A DNA stretch of 64,000 nt from Streptomyces sp. Tu6071 (GCF_000213055.1 NZ_CM001165.1:7061445-7125444), one strand, 5' to 3'. Shown: positions 33,002-42,021, numbered from the stretch's first letter. The notes: generated by a model from the sequence alone, not told the origin. Translations and numbers: made by a program.

Positions 33002-33844
33002 CTACCGCCCGGCCGCCCCCGCCACGTACCCGAGCGCCCCGCTGATCTCCCCCGCGGCGTCCCGCACTTCCCGCCCCAGCTCCTGGAACCGCCAGCTCGG
33101 CAGGTCCAGTTTGAGGCCCGTGACACTGATCGCCCCCGCGGGCTCGCCCCGGTGGTCCCTGAGCACGCTCCCGATGCAGAAGATGCCGTCCGCGTCCTCC
33201 TCGTCGTCCAGCGCGTACCCCGAGGCCCGGACGTCGCGCAGGTGCGCGAGGAGGGTCGGCTCGTCGGTGATCGTGCGCGAGGTCCTGCGCGGCAGCCCGC
33301 TCGTGGCGAGCAGCGCCCGCGCCTCGTCCTCGGGCAGCGCGGCGAGCAGCGCCTTCCCGAGCCCCGAGCAGTGCGGCAGCTCCCGCGTGCCCATGCGCAG
33401 GTCGAGCCCGGGGCCCACGGCCCGGTCCACCTGGTCGATCACGACCGCCTGCCCCGCCTCGGGGACCGCGACCCGCGCCGCCATCCCCGTCGCCTCGGAG
33501 AGCCGCGCGAGCACCGGCCGGGCCACGTCCCGCAGCGAGACCTGCGCCCTGGCCCGGTCCCCGAGCCGCGCGAGCGCCATCCCGAGCCGGTAGCGGCGGT
33601 TCATCCCCTCGCCCTCGTCGGCGACCAGCCCGTAGTGCCGCAGCGTCTGGAGGATGCCGAAGGCCGCGCTCTTGGAGATCCCGCACGCCTTGCCCACCTC
33701 CGTGACGCTCAGCCCCCGCCCGGGGCCCCCGGCGGCGAGCGCCTCCAGGATCTCCGCGCCGCGCCCCACGGTCTTCACCCAGTACTTCGCCTGTTCGGCC
33801 GGTACCGCCGCCTCACCCTGACTCTGCTGCTGACTGTTCTGCAT
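33002..33844 (-). CDS. IclR-family transcriptional regulator
   Basis: 280 residues. A Gln-rich N-terminal tail, then the winged helix (about 25-90) with LSVTEVGKACGISKSAAFGILQ, and the effector domain with MGTRELPHCSGLGKALLAAL, the Cys-Ser-Gly signature, and the late DDEEDADGIFCIGS and GAISVTGLKLD blocks. It is divergent from the plus catabolic arm and upstream, in the same direction, of beta-helix copy 1. It most likely represses the plus arm through the palindromes at 33930-33956, released by a pathway intermediate such as a keto or sugar acid. Control of the minus arm is inferred from context only. Confidence 0.94.
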   Translation of the reverse strand: MQNSQQQSQGEAAVPAEQAKYWVKTVGRGAEILEALAAGGPGRGLSVTEVGKACGISKSAAFGILQTLRHYGLVADEGEGMNRRYRLGMALARLGDRARAQVSLRDVARPVLARLSEATGMAARVAVPEAGQAVVIDQVDRAVGPGLDLRMGTRELPHCSGLGKALLAALPEDEARALLATSGLPRRTSRTITDEPTLLAHLRDVRASGYALDDEEDADGIFCIGSVLRDHRGEPAGAISVTGLKLDLPSWRFQELGREVRDAAGEISGALGYVAGAAGR

Positions 33845-33892
33845 AGCCGAACACGATAGTCCGTACCTGAGGCGCTGTCCGCAGAACGCCTC

Positions 33893-33956
33893 TTGACGGC
33901 GGAATCAGGCCGTTCTAGGCTGAGCGCGCTGTTCCGAATAACAGAACACTGTTCTG
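33893..33956 (+). promoter_or_regulatory. Promoter and IclR-type operator of the plus catabolic arm
   Basis: TTGACG (33893-33898) and TAGGCT (33916-33921) are 17 bases apart. The predicted start near 33928 is followed at once by two overlapping palindromes: TGTTCCGAATAACAGAACA (33930-33948) and a perfect CAGAACACTGTTCTG (33942-33956). The shared AGAACA half-site is typical of a tandem IclR operator. A repressor bound there would block clearance of RNA polymerase. The leader to the first ATG at 34092 is about 160 bases. Confidence 0.75.
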
Positions 33957-34091
33957 AAAAATGAGCCCGGAGGACCACCGCCGGGCCTCACCACGGCACA
34001 GCGATCGCGACGAATGCGGCGGATGGCACCGGAATCCCGCTGAGCAGAGCGGGCCTCCGGCCGACAGCACTCGACGCAAGGAGCACCACAC

Positions 34092-35429
34092 ATGACGCTC
34101 GCCGAACGCGCCCGCCGGGTCATCCCCGGGGGTGTCAACAGCGGCCAGCGCAGCATCCCCGGCTTCACGGACCTCGTGATCGCCAGGACCCGGGGCTCGC
34201 GCTTCTGGGACCAGCACGGCCGGGAGTTCACCGACTACCACGCGGCCTTCGGGCCCGCCGTGCTCGGCCACAACGACCCCGACGTCGCGGCGGCGACCGC
34301 CGAGGCCAACACCACCCTCGCCCTCGCGGGCGTCGGCGTCACCGAGGCCGAGGTCGCCCTCGCCGAGGAACTCACCGCGCTCGTCCCCTCGCTGGAGAAG
34401 GTCCTCCTCACCAGCACCGGCAGCGAGGCCACCTTCCACGCCCTGCGCGTGGCCCGCGCCGCCACCGGGCGCGACCTCGTCGTCAAGTTCCAGGGCTGCT
34501 ACCACGGCTGGCACGACGCCGTGAGCCTCAACGTCATCTCCGCCCCCGAGCGGGTCGGCACGAAGGACCCCACGTCGACCGGCATCCTCGCCCCCGTCCT
34601 CGACGCGACACTCGTCCTGCCCTTCAACGACCCCGAGGCGGTGCGCCGCGTCTTCGCCGAGCACGGCCGGGACATCGCCGCCGTCATCCTCGAACCCGTC
34701 CCGCACAACGTCGGCGCCCTCCTGCCCACCGACACCTTCCTGCGCACCCTGCGCGAGGAGTGCACGAAGGCCGGCACCGTCCTCGTCTTCGACGAGGTCA
34801 TCACCGGCTTCCGGCACGGCCTCGGCGGCTACCAGGAGATCTGCGGGATCACCCCCGACCTCACGACCCTCGGCAAGGCCATCGCCAACGGCGCCCCCAT
34901 CGGCGCGCTCGGCGGCCGGGCGGACCTCATGGACCTCTTCAGCACCCGCCCCGGCGGCCCCGCCTTCTTCGCCGGTACGTACAACGGGCACCCCCAGGTC
35001 GTCGCCGCCGCCCTCGCCACGCTGCGCAAACTGCGCGAGGAACCCGTCCACGAGCACATCTACCGCCTCGGCGCCCGCGCCCGCGACGGCCTCGCCGCGC
35101 TCTACCGCGAGCTGGACGTCCCCGCCGTCGTCACCGGCTTCGGCTCCGTCTTCGTCACGTACTTCATGGACGGCCCCGCACCGCTCACGTACGACGACCT
35201 CCTCGCCAACGACGCCGCGCGCTTCATCGGCGTGCGCCGCGCGCTCACCGAGCACGGGATCTTCGAGCTGCCGCTCAACCTCAAGCGCAGCCACGTCTCG
35301 TACGCGCACACCGACGACGACATCGACCGCCTCCTCGAAGCGACCGCGAAGGCCGTGCGCACCGTCCTCGCCGAAGGCACCCCCACCGACCTCGCTCACA
35401 CCTCGACCATGGGCGGAGCCCAGCGCTGA
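34092..35429 (+). CDS. Class III PLP aminotransferase, glutamate-1-semialdehyde aminomutase-like
   Basis: 445 residues. Blocks are in the class III order: RRVIPGGVNSGQRS (HemL-like start), TSTGSEATFHALRVAR for the PLP phosphate, YHGWHD, FDEVITGFRHG with the PLP Asp, and the Schiff-base Lys in TTLGKAIANG near residue 262. The sequence is close to glutamate-1-semialdehyde 2,1-aminomutase, but a heme role is unlikely. It is the first gene of a catabolic operon (IclR promoter) and couples by TGATG to an enolase-superfamily gene. It may transaminate a keto or amino sugar acid, which suggests the substrate carries nitrogen. Confidence 0.9.
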   Translation: MTLAERARRVIPGGVNSGQRSIPGFTDLVIARTRGSRFWDQHGREFTDYHAAFGPAVLGHNDPDVAAATAEANTTLALAGVGVTEAEVALAEELTALVPSLEKVLLTSTGSEATFHALRVARAATGRDLVVKFQGCYHGWHDAVSLNVISAPERVGTKDPTSTGILAPVLDATLVLPFNDPEAVRRVFAEHGRDIAAVILEPVPHNVGALLPTDTFLRTLREECTKAGTVLVFDEVITGFRHGLGGYQEICGITPDLTTLGKAIANGAPIGALGGRADLMDLFSTRPGGPAFFAGTYNGHPQVVAAALATLRKLREEPVHEHIYRLGARARDGLAALYRELDVPAVVTGFGSVFVTYFMDGPAPLTYDDLLANDAARFIGVRRALTEHGIFELPLNLKRSHVSYAHTDDDIDRLLEATAKAVRTVLAEGTPTDLAHTSTMGGAQR

Positions 35430-36616
35430 TGCTCACCGTGAACACCACCCGTCCCGCCGGGCCCGCCGGGCGCATCACCCGCGTCGAGACCCTCATGCTG
35501 GGCACCGCCTGGCGCGACTTCGCCTACGTCCGCCTCCACACCGACGAGGGCCTCACCGGCGTCGGCGAGATCACCCACCCCTACCGCCCCCGCGAGACCT
35601 GCGCCCTCACCGAGGCGATGGGCCACCGCCACCTCCTCGGCGCCGATCCCTTCGACACCGAGGAGATCTGGCTGCGCATGTACCAGGGCGACTTCCTGCG
35701 CGGCGGTGACGTCGGCGGGATCGTCGTCTCGGGCGTCGACCAGGCCCTGCACGACCTCATGGGCAAGGCGCTCGGCGTCCCCGTCTACCGCCTCACCGGC
35801 GGCGCGACCCGCGACCGCGTCCGCGTCTACGCCAACGGCTGGTACACCGGGGAGCGCGAGCCCGAGATCTTCGCCGCGAAGGCCAAGGAGACCGTCGCCC
35901 GCGGCTATACGGCACTCAAGTTCGACCCCTTCGGCGCCGGGCTCCATCACCTGGAGAAAGCCGAACTGCGCCGCAGCGTCGACCTCGTCGCCGCCGTGCG
36001 CGAGGCCGTCGGGCCCGACGTGGACCTCTTCGTCGAGGGCCACGCCCGCTTCGGCACCGGCACCGCGCGGCAACTCGTCGACGCGCTCGCCCCCTACGAG
36101 CCCGGCTGGTTCGAGGAGCCCCTGCCCTGGACCCTCATCGAGCGCTACGCCGAGCTGCGCGCACGCGCGCCCTTCCCGATCTCGGGCGGCGAGCACTTCC
36201 ACAACCGCCACGAGTACAAGCAGCTCTTCGCGACCCGCGCCGTCGACATCGTCCAGCCCGACCTGAGCATGGCTGGCGGCTTCACCGAACTGCGCAAGAT
36301 CGCCGCCGAGGCCGACACGCACGGCATGACCGTCGCCCCGCACAACTCCAACTCCCCGCTGTGCACGACCGCCTCCGTGCACGCCGTGCTCGGCATCACC
36401 AACTTCCAGATCCTGGAGACCTTCGACGGCCTCCTGGAGCCGTACGTCTTCGACGCGGTCAAGGGGGCCCTGCCCGTCGTGGACGGCCACATCGAGCTGC
36501 CCACCGCGCCGGGACTCGGCATCGAGCTGGTCGACGAGGTCTTCGAGGAGCACCCGCCCAGCCACCGCTTCTGGAACATGTTCGCGGAGGGCTGGGAGAA
36601 GAGGAACCGCACGTGA
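35429..36616 (+). CDS. Enolase-superfamily dehydratase/racemase (mandelate-racemase-like)
   Basis: 395 residues. The ATG shares its A with the preceding stop. N-terminal capping domain with GVGEITHPYRP, then the barrel with Lys in ALKFDPFG near 168, metal-binding acids in DLFVEGHARF, WFEEPLP and SGGEHFHN, and the general base His in VAPHNSNSP near 302. The Lys plus His arrangement fits the mandelate-racemase subgroup, which includes sugar-acid dehydratases such as galactonate and rhamnonate dehydratases. It probably dehydrates a sugar acid to a 2-keto-3-deoxy acid that the DapA-like enzyme could cleave. Confidence 0.92.
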   Translation: MLTVNTTRPAGPAGRITRVETLMLGTAWRDFAYVRLHTDEGLTGVGEITHPYRPRETCALTEAMGHRHLLGADPFDTEEIWLRMYQGDFLRGGDVGGIVVSGVDQALHDLMGKALGVPVYRLTGGATRDRVRVYANGWYTGEREPEIFAAKAKETVARGYTALKFDPFGAGLHHLEKAELRRSVDLVAAVREAVGPDVDLFVEGHARFGTGTARQLVDALAPYEPGWFEEPLPWTLIERYAELRARAPFPISGGEHFHNRHEYKQLFATRAVDIVQPDLSMAGGFTELRKIAAEADTHGMTVAPHNSNSPLCTTASVHAVLGITNFQILETFDGLLEPYVFDAVKGALPVVDGHIELPTAPGLGIELVDEVFEEHPPSHRFWNMFAEGWEKRNRT

Positions 36617-37488
36617 GCACCACCCCGCCGCCGGCGGTCTCCGGCCCCGTCGTCGACGTCCACTCCCACCTGTTCCGCCACAGCCACGACTTCGACGCCA
36701 CCTTCCGCGCCGAGTCCGCGCGCGCCCACGCGGGCGAGGTCGACCTGACCGTGCGGTACGAGGACTACGCGGCGAGCACCCCGCCCGGCACCCGCACCGT
36801 CGTCGTCGGCGGCAAGGCCCGCAGAAGCGGGCTGTGGGTGGACGACGCCGCCGTCGCCGCGTACGTCGCGCGACACCCCGAGCAGCTCATCGGCTACCTC
36901 GCGATCGACCCGACACAGCCCGGCTGGCGCGAGGAACTGCGGTACGGGCACCAGGAACTGGGCCTGCGCGGCATCAAGATCATGCCGATGTACGCGGGCT
37001 TCGACCCGGCCGACCCCGAGTACGACGACCTCTTCGGCTACGCCGAGGAGCACGGCCTCCCGCTCCTCGTCCACACCGGCACCACCTTCGTCTCGCAGGC
37101 CCCGCTCGAATACGCGATGCCCCGCCACCTCGACTGGGTCGCGATCCGCCACCCCGAGCTGCGCATGGTCCTCGCGCACCTCAGCCACCCCTTCGAGGGC
37201 GAGTGCGTCGCCGTCATCCGCAAGCACCCGCACGTGTACGCGGACATCAGCGCCCTGCACTACCGCCCCTTCCAGCTCTGGCACAGCCTGCGGCTCGTCC
37301 AGGACTACGGGGTCTGGGACAAGCTCCTCTTCGGCAGCGACTACCCCTTCACGACGGTCAACGACTCCATCGAGGGCCTGCGCCGCATCGCCCGCGTCCC
37401 GGGCATCCCGGGCCTGGACCCGCTCGACCAGGACGCCGTCGAAGCCCTCATCCACCGCCCGGCACTCGACCTGCTCGGCCTCGCCTGA
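36613..37488 (+). CDS. Amidohydrolase (ACMSD-like family 2)
   Basis: 291 residues, GTG start overlapping the upstream stop (GTGA). A metal-dependent TIM barrel: VDVHSHLF (HxH), KIMPMYAGFDP, LVHTGTT with the metal His, LAHLSHP and the late Asp in LFGSDYPF. Family members hydrolyse lactones or amides or decarboxylate acids. It is tightly coupled to the dehydratase upstream, and a strong hairpin follows it. A lactonase or decarboxylase role in sugar-acid breakdown is plausible; the substrate is not visible. Confidence 0.92.
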   Translation: MSTTPPPAVSGPVVDVHSHLFRHSHDFDATFRAESARAHAGEVDLTVRYEDYAASTPPGTRTVVVGGKARRSGLWVDDAAVAAYVARHPEQLIGYLAIDPTQPGWREELRYGHQELGLRGIKIMPMYAGFDPADPEYDDLFGYAEEHGLPLLVHTGTTFVSQAPLEYAMPRHLDWVAIRHPELRMVLAHLSHPFEGECVAVIRKHPHVYADISALHYRPFQLWHSLRLVQDYGVWDKLLFGSDYPFTTVNDSIEGLRRIARVPGIPGLDPLDQDAVEALIHRPALDLLGLA

Positions 37489-37493
37489 GCCCC

Positions 37494-37528
37494 GGCGCGC
37501 CCCCGGCCCCCTCGCCCGGGGGCGCGCC
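37494..37528 (+). terminator. Intra-operon hairpin
   Basis: A perfect 13-base-pair stem (37494-37506 with 37516-37528) with a nine-base loop lies between the amidohydrolase stop and the SDR start at 37553. It probably attenuates rather than fully ends the transcript, since I find no promoter hexamers between it and the SDR start 24 bases later. Confidence 0.7.
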
Positions 37529-37552
37529 CGGTCCCGTACCCCTGGAGCCCCC

Positions 37553-38395
37553 ATGGACCGATTCGACCTCACCGGGCGCACCGCGCTCGTCACCGGAGCC
37601 GCCGGCGCCCTCGGCCGCGCCTTCGCGCTCGCCCTCGCCGAGGCGGGCGCCGACCTCCTCCTCGTGGACCTGCCGGGTGCCGAGGGCCTCGACGAGACGG
37701 CGCACGCGGTACGGGCCGCGGGCCGTGCCGCCGCGCTCCACCCCCAGGACCTCGCGCGGACCGAGGAACTGCCCGCCTTCGCCGACCGGGTGCGCGCGAC
37801 GGCCGGACCCGTGCACATCCTTGTCAACAACGCCGGGGTCGCCGCCCTCGAACGCTTCAACACCATCACCCCCGCGAGCTGGCGGCACGTCATGCGGGTC
37901 AACACGGACGCCGTCTTCTTCCTCTCCCAGCGCTTCGCCGAGCACATGATCGCCGACGGCGTCCCCGGCCGCATCATCAACATCACGTCGAAGAACGCCC
38001 ACGTCGCCGAGGCGGGCCTCGCCCACTACAACGCCTCCAAGGCAGCCGTGGACCTCCTCAGCAAGACCCTCGCGATCGAACTCGCCCCGCACGGCATCAC
38101 CGTCAACACCCTCGCCCCCGGCATGGTCGACACCCCCATCGACGACGCGTTCCCGCTCGCCCACGAGGAGTTCGAGGCCGCCTACCGCGCCCGCATCCCG
38201 CTCGGTCGCTACGCGAGCCCCGAGGAGTGCGCCGGCCCCCTGCTCCTCCTCGCCTCCGACGCGGGCGCGTACGTCACCGGCACCCACCTCCTCGTCGACG
38301 GCGGCGTCCTCGCCGACCAGATGCCCCGCACCCGCTTCATGCCGCCCTACCGCAGCGGCCTCCCCACCGAGAGCGCACCCCCGGAGACCCCATGA
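37553..38395 (+). CDS. Short-chain dehydrogenase/reductase
   Basis: 280 residues. Rossmann TGAAGALG, NNAG near 92, and the catalytic Ser-X12-Tyr-X3-Lys intact (ITSKN...HYNASK). A LLVDGG end is followed by about 25 extra residues. It is a classical NAD(P)-dependent SDR of the sugar-alcohol/sugar-acid type. Its stop overlaps the ATG of beta-helix copy 2 (ATGA), so both are translated together. It probably oxidises a sugar released by that protein. Confidence 0.93.
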   Translation: MDRFDLTGRTALVTGAAGALGRAFALALAEAGADLLLVDLPGAEGLDETAHAVRAAGRAAALHPQDLARTEELPAFADRVRATAGPVHILVNNAGVAALERFNTITPASWRHVMRVNTDAVFFLSQRFAEHMIADGVPGRIINITSKNAHVAEAGLAHYNASKAAVDLLSKTLAIELAPHGITVNTLAPGMVDTPIDDAFPLAHEEFEAAYRARIPLGRYASPEECAGPLLLLASDAGAYVTGTHLLVDGGVLADQMPRTRFMPPYRSGLPTESAPPETP

Positions 38396-40653
38396 GCACC
38401 GGAACCACCGCCTCGCACGACCACGAGGAGCCGGAGAGACCCGCTCCCGGCACCCCCGCCCCGGACAGCCCCGGCCACACCTCGCCGAGCCGCCGCCACC
38501 TCCTGCGCGCCGGCGCCGGGACCGGGCTCGCCGCCGGGGCCCTCCTCGCCGCGACCGCGCCCGCCCAGGCCCGTACCCCCGAAGCGGCCCCCGCCGCCCG
38601 CGCCTGGCCCACCCTCGCCGCCCTCCTCGACCGCTCCCCGCACGGGCTCACCGACGGCGAACACGCCCTGACCAGCGGCTACCGCACCCCCGGCGACGGC
38701 GGCGGCACCCTCCTGCGCTGGGACTCCGGAGCGAGCGAGACACCCGACGGCGGCCTCGTCCACACGCCCTCGGCGCGCCCCCGCCGTGGCCGCTGGCGCC
38801 AGGTCCACGACGGCACCGTCGACTTCCGCACCTTCGGCGTCCTCGGCCCCCGCACCCCCGCCGACGACGCCCTCGACGCGATGGCGGCCGACCCCTCGGT
38901 CACGCGCGTCCAGGCCCGCACCGACCTCCTCTTCCGCCGCCGCCACACCTTCACCCGCTCGCGCCTCACGCTCGACTTCACCGGGCACACCGTCCACACC
39001 GGCGGCATCGCGCGCAACACCCACGACAACCCCTTCGGCGCCGTGTTCGCCTTCACCGGCACGACCGACCCCGACCGCGCCGTCACCCACGCCCTCACCG
39101 CGCGCGTCCCCGAACTCACCGACGTCTACCCCGTCCCCGACAGCGGCGCCTTCGCGGTCGGCGAGTGGTGGAGCGTCACGTGCGCCCCCGTGCCGGGCGG
39201 CGGCCAGTACGAACGCGAACTCCAGAAACTCGTCGAGATCACCGAGATCCCCGACGACCGGCACATCCGCGTCGGCTACCTCTCCGGCTGGGAACTGCCC
39301 GCGGGACGCGAACTGACCTGGGTCCCCGTCCGCCCCGTCCACTCCGTCACCGTCCGCGACCTCGTCTTCCTCGGCGCGGGCGAGGACACCGGCGCGAAGG
39401 ACGACGAGTACACCGGCTCGCACCCCGTCTCCTTCGAGTACGCCGTCGACTGCCACGCCCGCGACATCCACGCCACCGGCACCTTCTGGCCCGTCGTGAT
39501 GCGCCGCTGGAACACCCGCTTCACGACCGCACGCTGCTCCCTCAAGAACCCGCCCACCGTCGAGTACGGCGGCGCGGGCTACCTCACCCAGCAGATCTAC
39601 TGCCTCTACGGACGCGTCAGCGACTGCGCGAGCAGCAACGTCCGCCACCTCAGCGACCTCACCGCCTCCGCGCACTGCCAGGTGGTCAACTGCCACGGCG
39701 ACGGTGACGACAGCGGCGGCAACCCCTTCACCACCCACGGCCAGTACGAGCACGACCTGCTCTACCAGGGCAACTCCGGGCTCATGGACATCGCCAACTC
39801 CGGCGCCCCCTGGGGGAGATCGGCCAAGCGCATCACCGTGCGCGACCACGTGTGCTCCTGGTTCGTCGCCGACACGAAAATCACCGACCTCACGCTCGAC
39901 AACGTCACCGTCCTGGCCCGCCCCACTTTCGACCAGGCGGGCACCCTCAGCGTCAACGCGGACGGCGCCCAACTGCGCGGCTGCACCGCCGTCACCTTCT
40001 CCCTCACGCGCCGCTCCAGCCGCTCGGCACGCCCCACGACCCTCACCGACTGCCACTTCGCCCCGCCCGCGAAGAGCGTCCTCGTCCACTCCGCCGTCGA
40101 CACCCCCGTGCACCTCACACGCTGCGTCCTCGACGGACTCGACGGCAACACCTTCGCCGGGACGAGCACCGTCACCCTCACCGCCTGCACCCTGCGCGGC
40201 AGCGGCCCCGAGGCCGTGCCCCTCACCGTCACCTGCCCGGAACTGCGCCTGACCGACAGCGTGCTGCACGACACCGGGCTCGTGCTCGACGCCCCCGCCG
40301 GGACCCAGCGCCTGAGCCTGACCGGCTCCACGCGCCTCGACGGCGACAACGCCGGGCACACCTTCCTCACGACCGGCCCCCACCGCCCCGCCGACGCCGC
40401 CACGCACTGGCACCTCGGCGCGCTCCGCTCCACCGCCCCCGCCACGACGGCCCACGCCGTCCTCACCACGGGCGTCCACCACTGGAGGGCGCTCGGCGCC
40501 GAGCTGAAGGGGGGCCGCCTCCGCCTCGAACCGGCGGCCTTCCGGGGCGACTCCACCCTCGTCCACGCCCACTGCACCGAGGACGGCGTCACGCGCGAGG
40601 CCGTCCCCGAGGAAGGCCCCCGCGTCCACTGGACCGCCAACCTCCTCCTGTGA
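38392..40653 (+). CDS. Tat-exported parallel beta-helix protein, probable polysaccharide-active enzyme (copy 2)
   Basis: 753 residues. Tat signal SRRHLLRAGA at 33-42 and a cut near AQA at about 63. The mature part is a paralogue of the protein at 30515-32731 along its whole length, with the same order of conserved blocks (GYRTPGDGGG, GGGQYERELQ, WPVVMRRW, GGAGYLTQQIYCLYG, CHGDGDD, CSWFVA, LDGLDG). About half of the residues look shared by eye. Conserved His, Asp and Arg residues in these blocks are the best candidates for an active site. It is coupled by ATGA to the SDR upstream. Two copies on opposite arms suggest division of labour on one polymer. Confidence 0.85.
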   Translation: MSTGTTASHDHEEPERPAPGTPAPDSPGHTSPSRRHLLRAGAGTGLAAGALLAATAPAQARTPEAAPAARAWPTLAALLDRSPHGLTDGEHALTSGYRTPGDGGGTLLRWDSGASETPDGGLVHTPSARPRRGRWRQVHDGTVDFRTFGVLGPRTPADDALDAMAADPSVTRVQARTDLLFRRRHTFTRSRLTLDFTGHTVHTGGIARNTHDNPFGAVFAFTGTTDPDRAVTHALTARVPELTDVYPVPDSGAFAVGEWWSVTCAPVPGGGQYERELQKLVEITEIPDDRHIRVGYLSGWELPAGRELTWVPVRPVHSVTVRDLVFLGAGEDTGAKDDEYTGSHPVSFEYAVDCHARDIHATGTFWPVVMRRWNTRFTTARCSLKNPPTVEYGGAGYLTQQIYCLYGRVSDCASSNVRHLSDLTASAHCQVVNCHGDGDDSGGNPFTTHGQYEHDLLYQGNSGLMDIANSGAPWGRSAKRITVRDHVCSWFVADTKITDLTLDNVTVLARPTFDQAGTLSVNADGAQLRGCTAVTFSLTRRSSRSARPTTLTDCHFAPPAKSVLVHSAVDTPVHLTRCVLDGLDGNTFAGTSTVTLTACTLRGSGPEAVPLTVTCPELRLTDSVLHDTGLVLDAPAGTQRLSLTGSTRLDGDNAGHTFLTTGPHRPADAATHWHLGALRSTAPATTAHAVLTTGVHHWRALGAELKGGRLRLEPAAFRGDSTLVHAHCTEDGVTREAVPEEGPRVHWTANLLL

Positions 40654-40667
40654 TCCCGGGAACACCC

Positions 40668-41594
40668 ATGACCACGATCCACCGCACCGCGACCGAGGCC
40701 GACGAACCCGCCCTCCGCGCCCTGTGGGCGGAGGTCTTCGGCCCCGCCCCCGTCGCGGCGCTGTGGGCACTCGGCGAGGAGCGGCACGCCCGTACCCTCG
40801 TCACCACCGAGGACGGCCGCCTCGTCGCCGCGCTCCACTACCAGCCGCGACCCGTGCGCACCGCGCCCGGGGGCGCGCCCGCCCGCGTCGCGTGCCTCGG
40901 CGGCGTCGCCACGCTGCCGCAGGCGCGCGGCAAGGGACACGTGCGCCGGATGCTCGACCTCGCCGTGGCCCGCATGACCGAGGACGACTGCGCCTGGTCC
41001 CTCCTCTTCACCGGCACGCCACGGGTCTACGAGGGCGCGGGCTGGACCACGTACGAGGCCCCCGCCTGGGAGGGCCCCCTCACCGCACCGCCCCGCGCGC
41101 CCGGCGGCGTCCGCGCGGCGACGGCGGCCGACCTCCCGGACCTCGCCCGGCTGCGCACCGCGTACGACACCGCCCGCCCCCTCACCACCGTCCGCACCCC
41201 CGCCGACTGGCACCACCGCGTCCCCGCCTGGTACCCGGAGGCCACCACCACGACCCTCCTGACCACCGACGCCACCGGCTACCTGACCTTCCGCGCGCAC
41301 ACGACCCCGGGCACCGCGACCGTCGAGGAACTGGCCCTCGCCGACCCCGCCGACACCCCCACCCTGACCCGCCTCCTCACCGCCGCCGCCCACGAGGCCC
41401 GCCTGACAGGCCACCACCACGCCCGCACCCACCTCCCCACCACCCTCACCCCATCCCTCCCCGCCCTCCTCACCACCCCCCACCCGGCCCCCCGCCACAC
41501 CGGCATGACCCGCCCCCTCACGGCGACACCGGCCGAGATCGCGGCGACGGTGGGGGCGAGGGGAGCGGCGCACTGGTACGGGGACTCGTTCTGA
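40668..41594 (+). CDS. GNAT-family N-acetyltransferase
   Basis: 308 residues. The first half is a GNAT fold with an acetyl-CoA loop around GGVATLPQARGKGHVRRML (Q/RxxGxG/A) and the family ending VYEGAGWTTYE. The second half is a degenerate second GNAT-like or SCP-like domain rich in Thr, Pro and His. It starts 14 bases after the beta-helix stop, so it is the last gene of the plus arm. The acceptor amine is unknown; it may modify an amino sugar or be unrelated to the pathway. Confidence 0.88.
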   Translation: MTTIHRTATEADEPALRALWAEVFGPAPVAALWALGEERHARTLVTTEDGRLVAALHYQPRPVRTAPGGAPARVACLGGVATLPQARGKGHVRRMLDLAVARMTEDDCAWSLLFTGTPRVYEGAGWTTYEAPAWEGPLTAPPRAPGGVRAATAADLPDLARLRTAYDTARPLTTVRTPADWHHRVPAWYPEATTTTLLTTDATGYLTFRAHTTPGTATVEELALADPADTPTLTRLLTAAAHEARLTGHHHARTHLPTTLTPSLPALLTTPHPAPRHTGMTRPLTATPAEIAATVGARGAAHWYGDSF

Positions 41595-41609
41595 GAGGCG
41601 TCCGTCGCG

Positions 41610-42017
41610 TCAGCCCCCGGCAGGGCCGGGCGCCTCCCCGGCCCGGTACTCCGCGGGCGGGTCGAAGTGGTGCGCGAGCCGGTCGGCGGACTCGGGGAAG
41701 TCCATGCCCCGCAGGTACTCGGCGAACTGTTTTGCGAGCATCGCGCGGCGGGGGTCGCCGTCCGGGAGCCCCAGAAGATCGAAGACCCCCGCGACCTGGT
41801 CCGGCAACGAGACGTCGGGTGCACCGTCCTGCGCGCCGTTTCGGCGGGCGGCGGCGCGTGACCTGAAAGAGCGCGTGGCACGCGGCGCCCTGGCGACGAG
41901 GAGATAGCTGGTGTTCCCGTTTCCTGTTCCGCGCGCCCCGCGAAAACGCGGCAGCGGGACAACTTGGCCGACAAACGCCGGGAGGCAGAGGTGAGCTCCG
42001 ACCGTCGCACCCGTCAC
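41610..42017 (-). CDS. Hypothetical protein, possibly a remnant
   Basis: 135 residues from GTG 42017 with no good Shine-Dalgarno. The C-terminal 70 residues look like a real, charged helical protein (QVAGVFDLLGLPDGDPRRAM then FAEYLRGMDFPESADRLAHH), while the first 65 are Arg-rich and lower in GC. No alternative start lies near the good part except rare codons. It may be a truncated gene, or a short protein with a mis-called start. No family is recognised. Confidence 0.4.
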   Translation of the reverse strand: MTGATVGAHLCLPAFVGQVVPLPRFRGARGTGNGNTSYLLVARAPRATRSFRSRAAARRNGAQDGAPDVSLPDQVAGVFDLLGLPDGDPRRAMLAKQFAEYLRGMDFPESADRLAHHFDPPAEYRAGEAPGPAGG

Positions 42018-42021
42018 GGAG

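Noticed and set aside
34092..35429. hemL of heme biosynthesis
   Set aside because: Close in family, but it is in an IclR-controlled catabolic operon with no heme genes. The class III fold alone does not fix the substrate.
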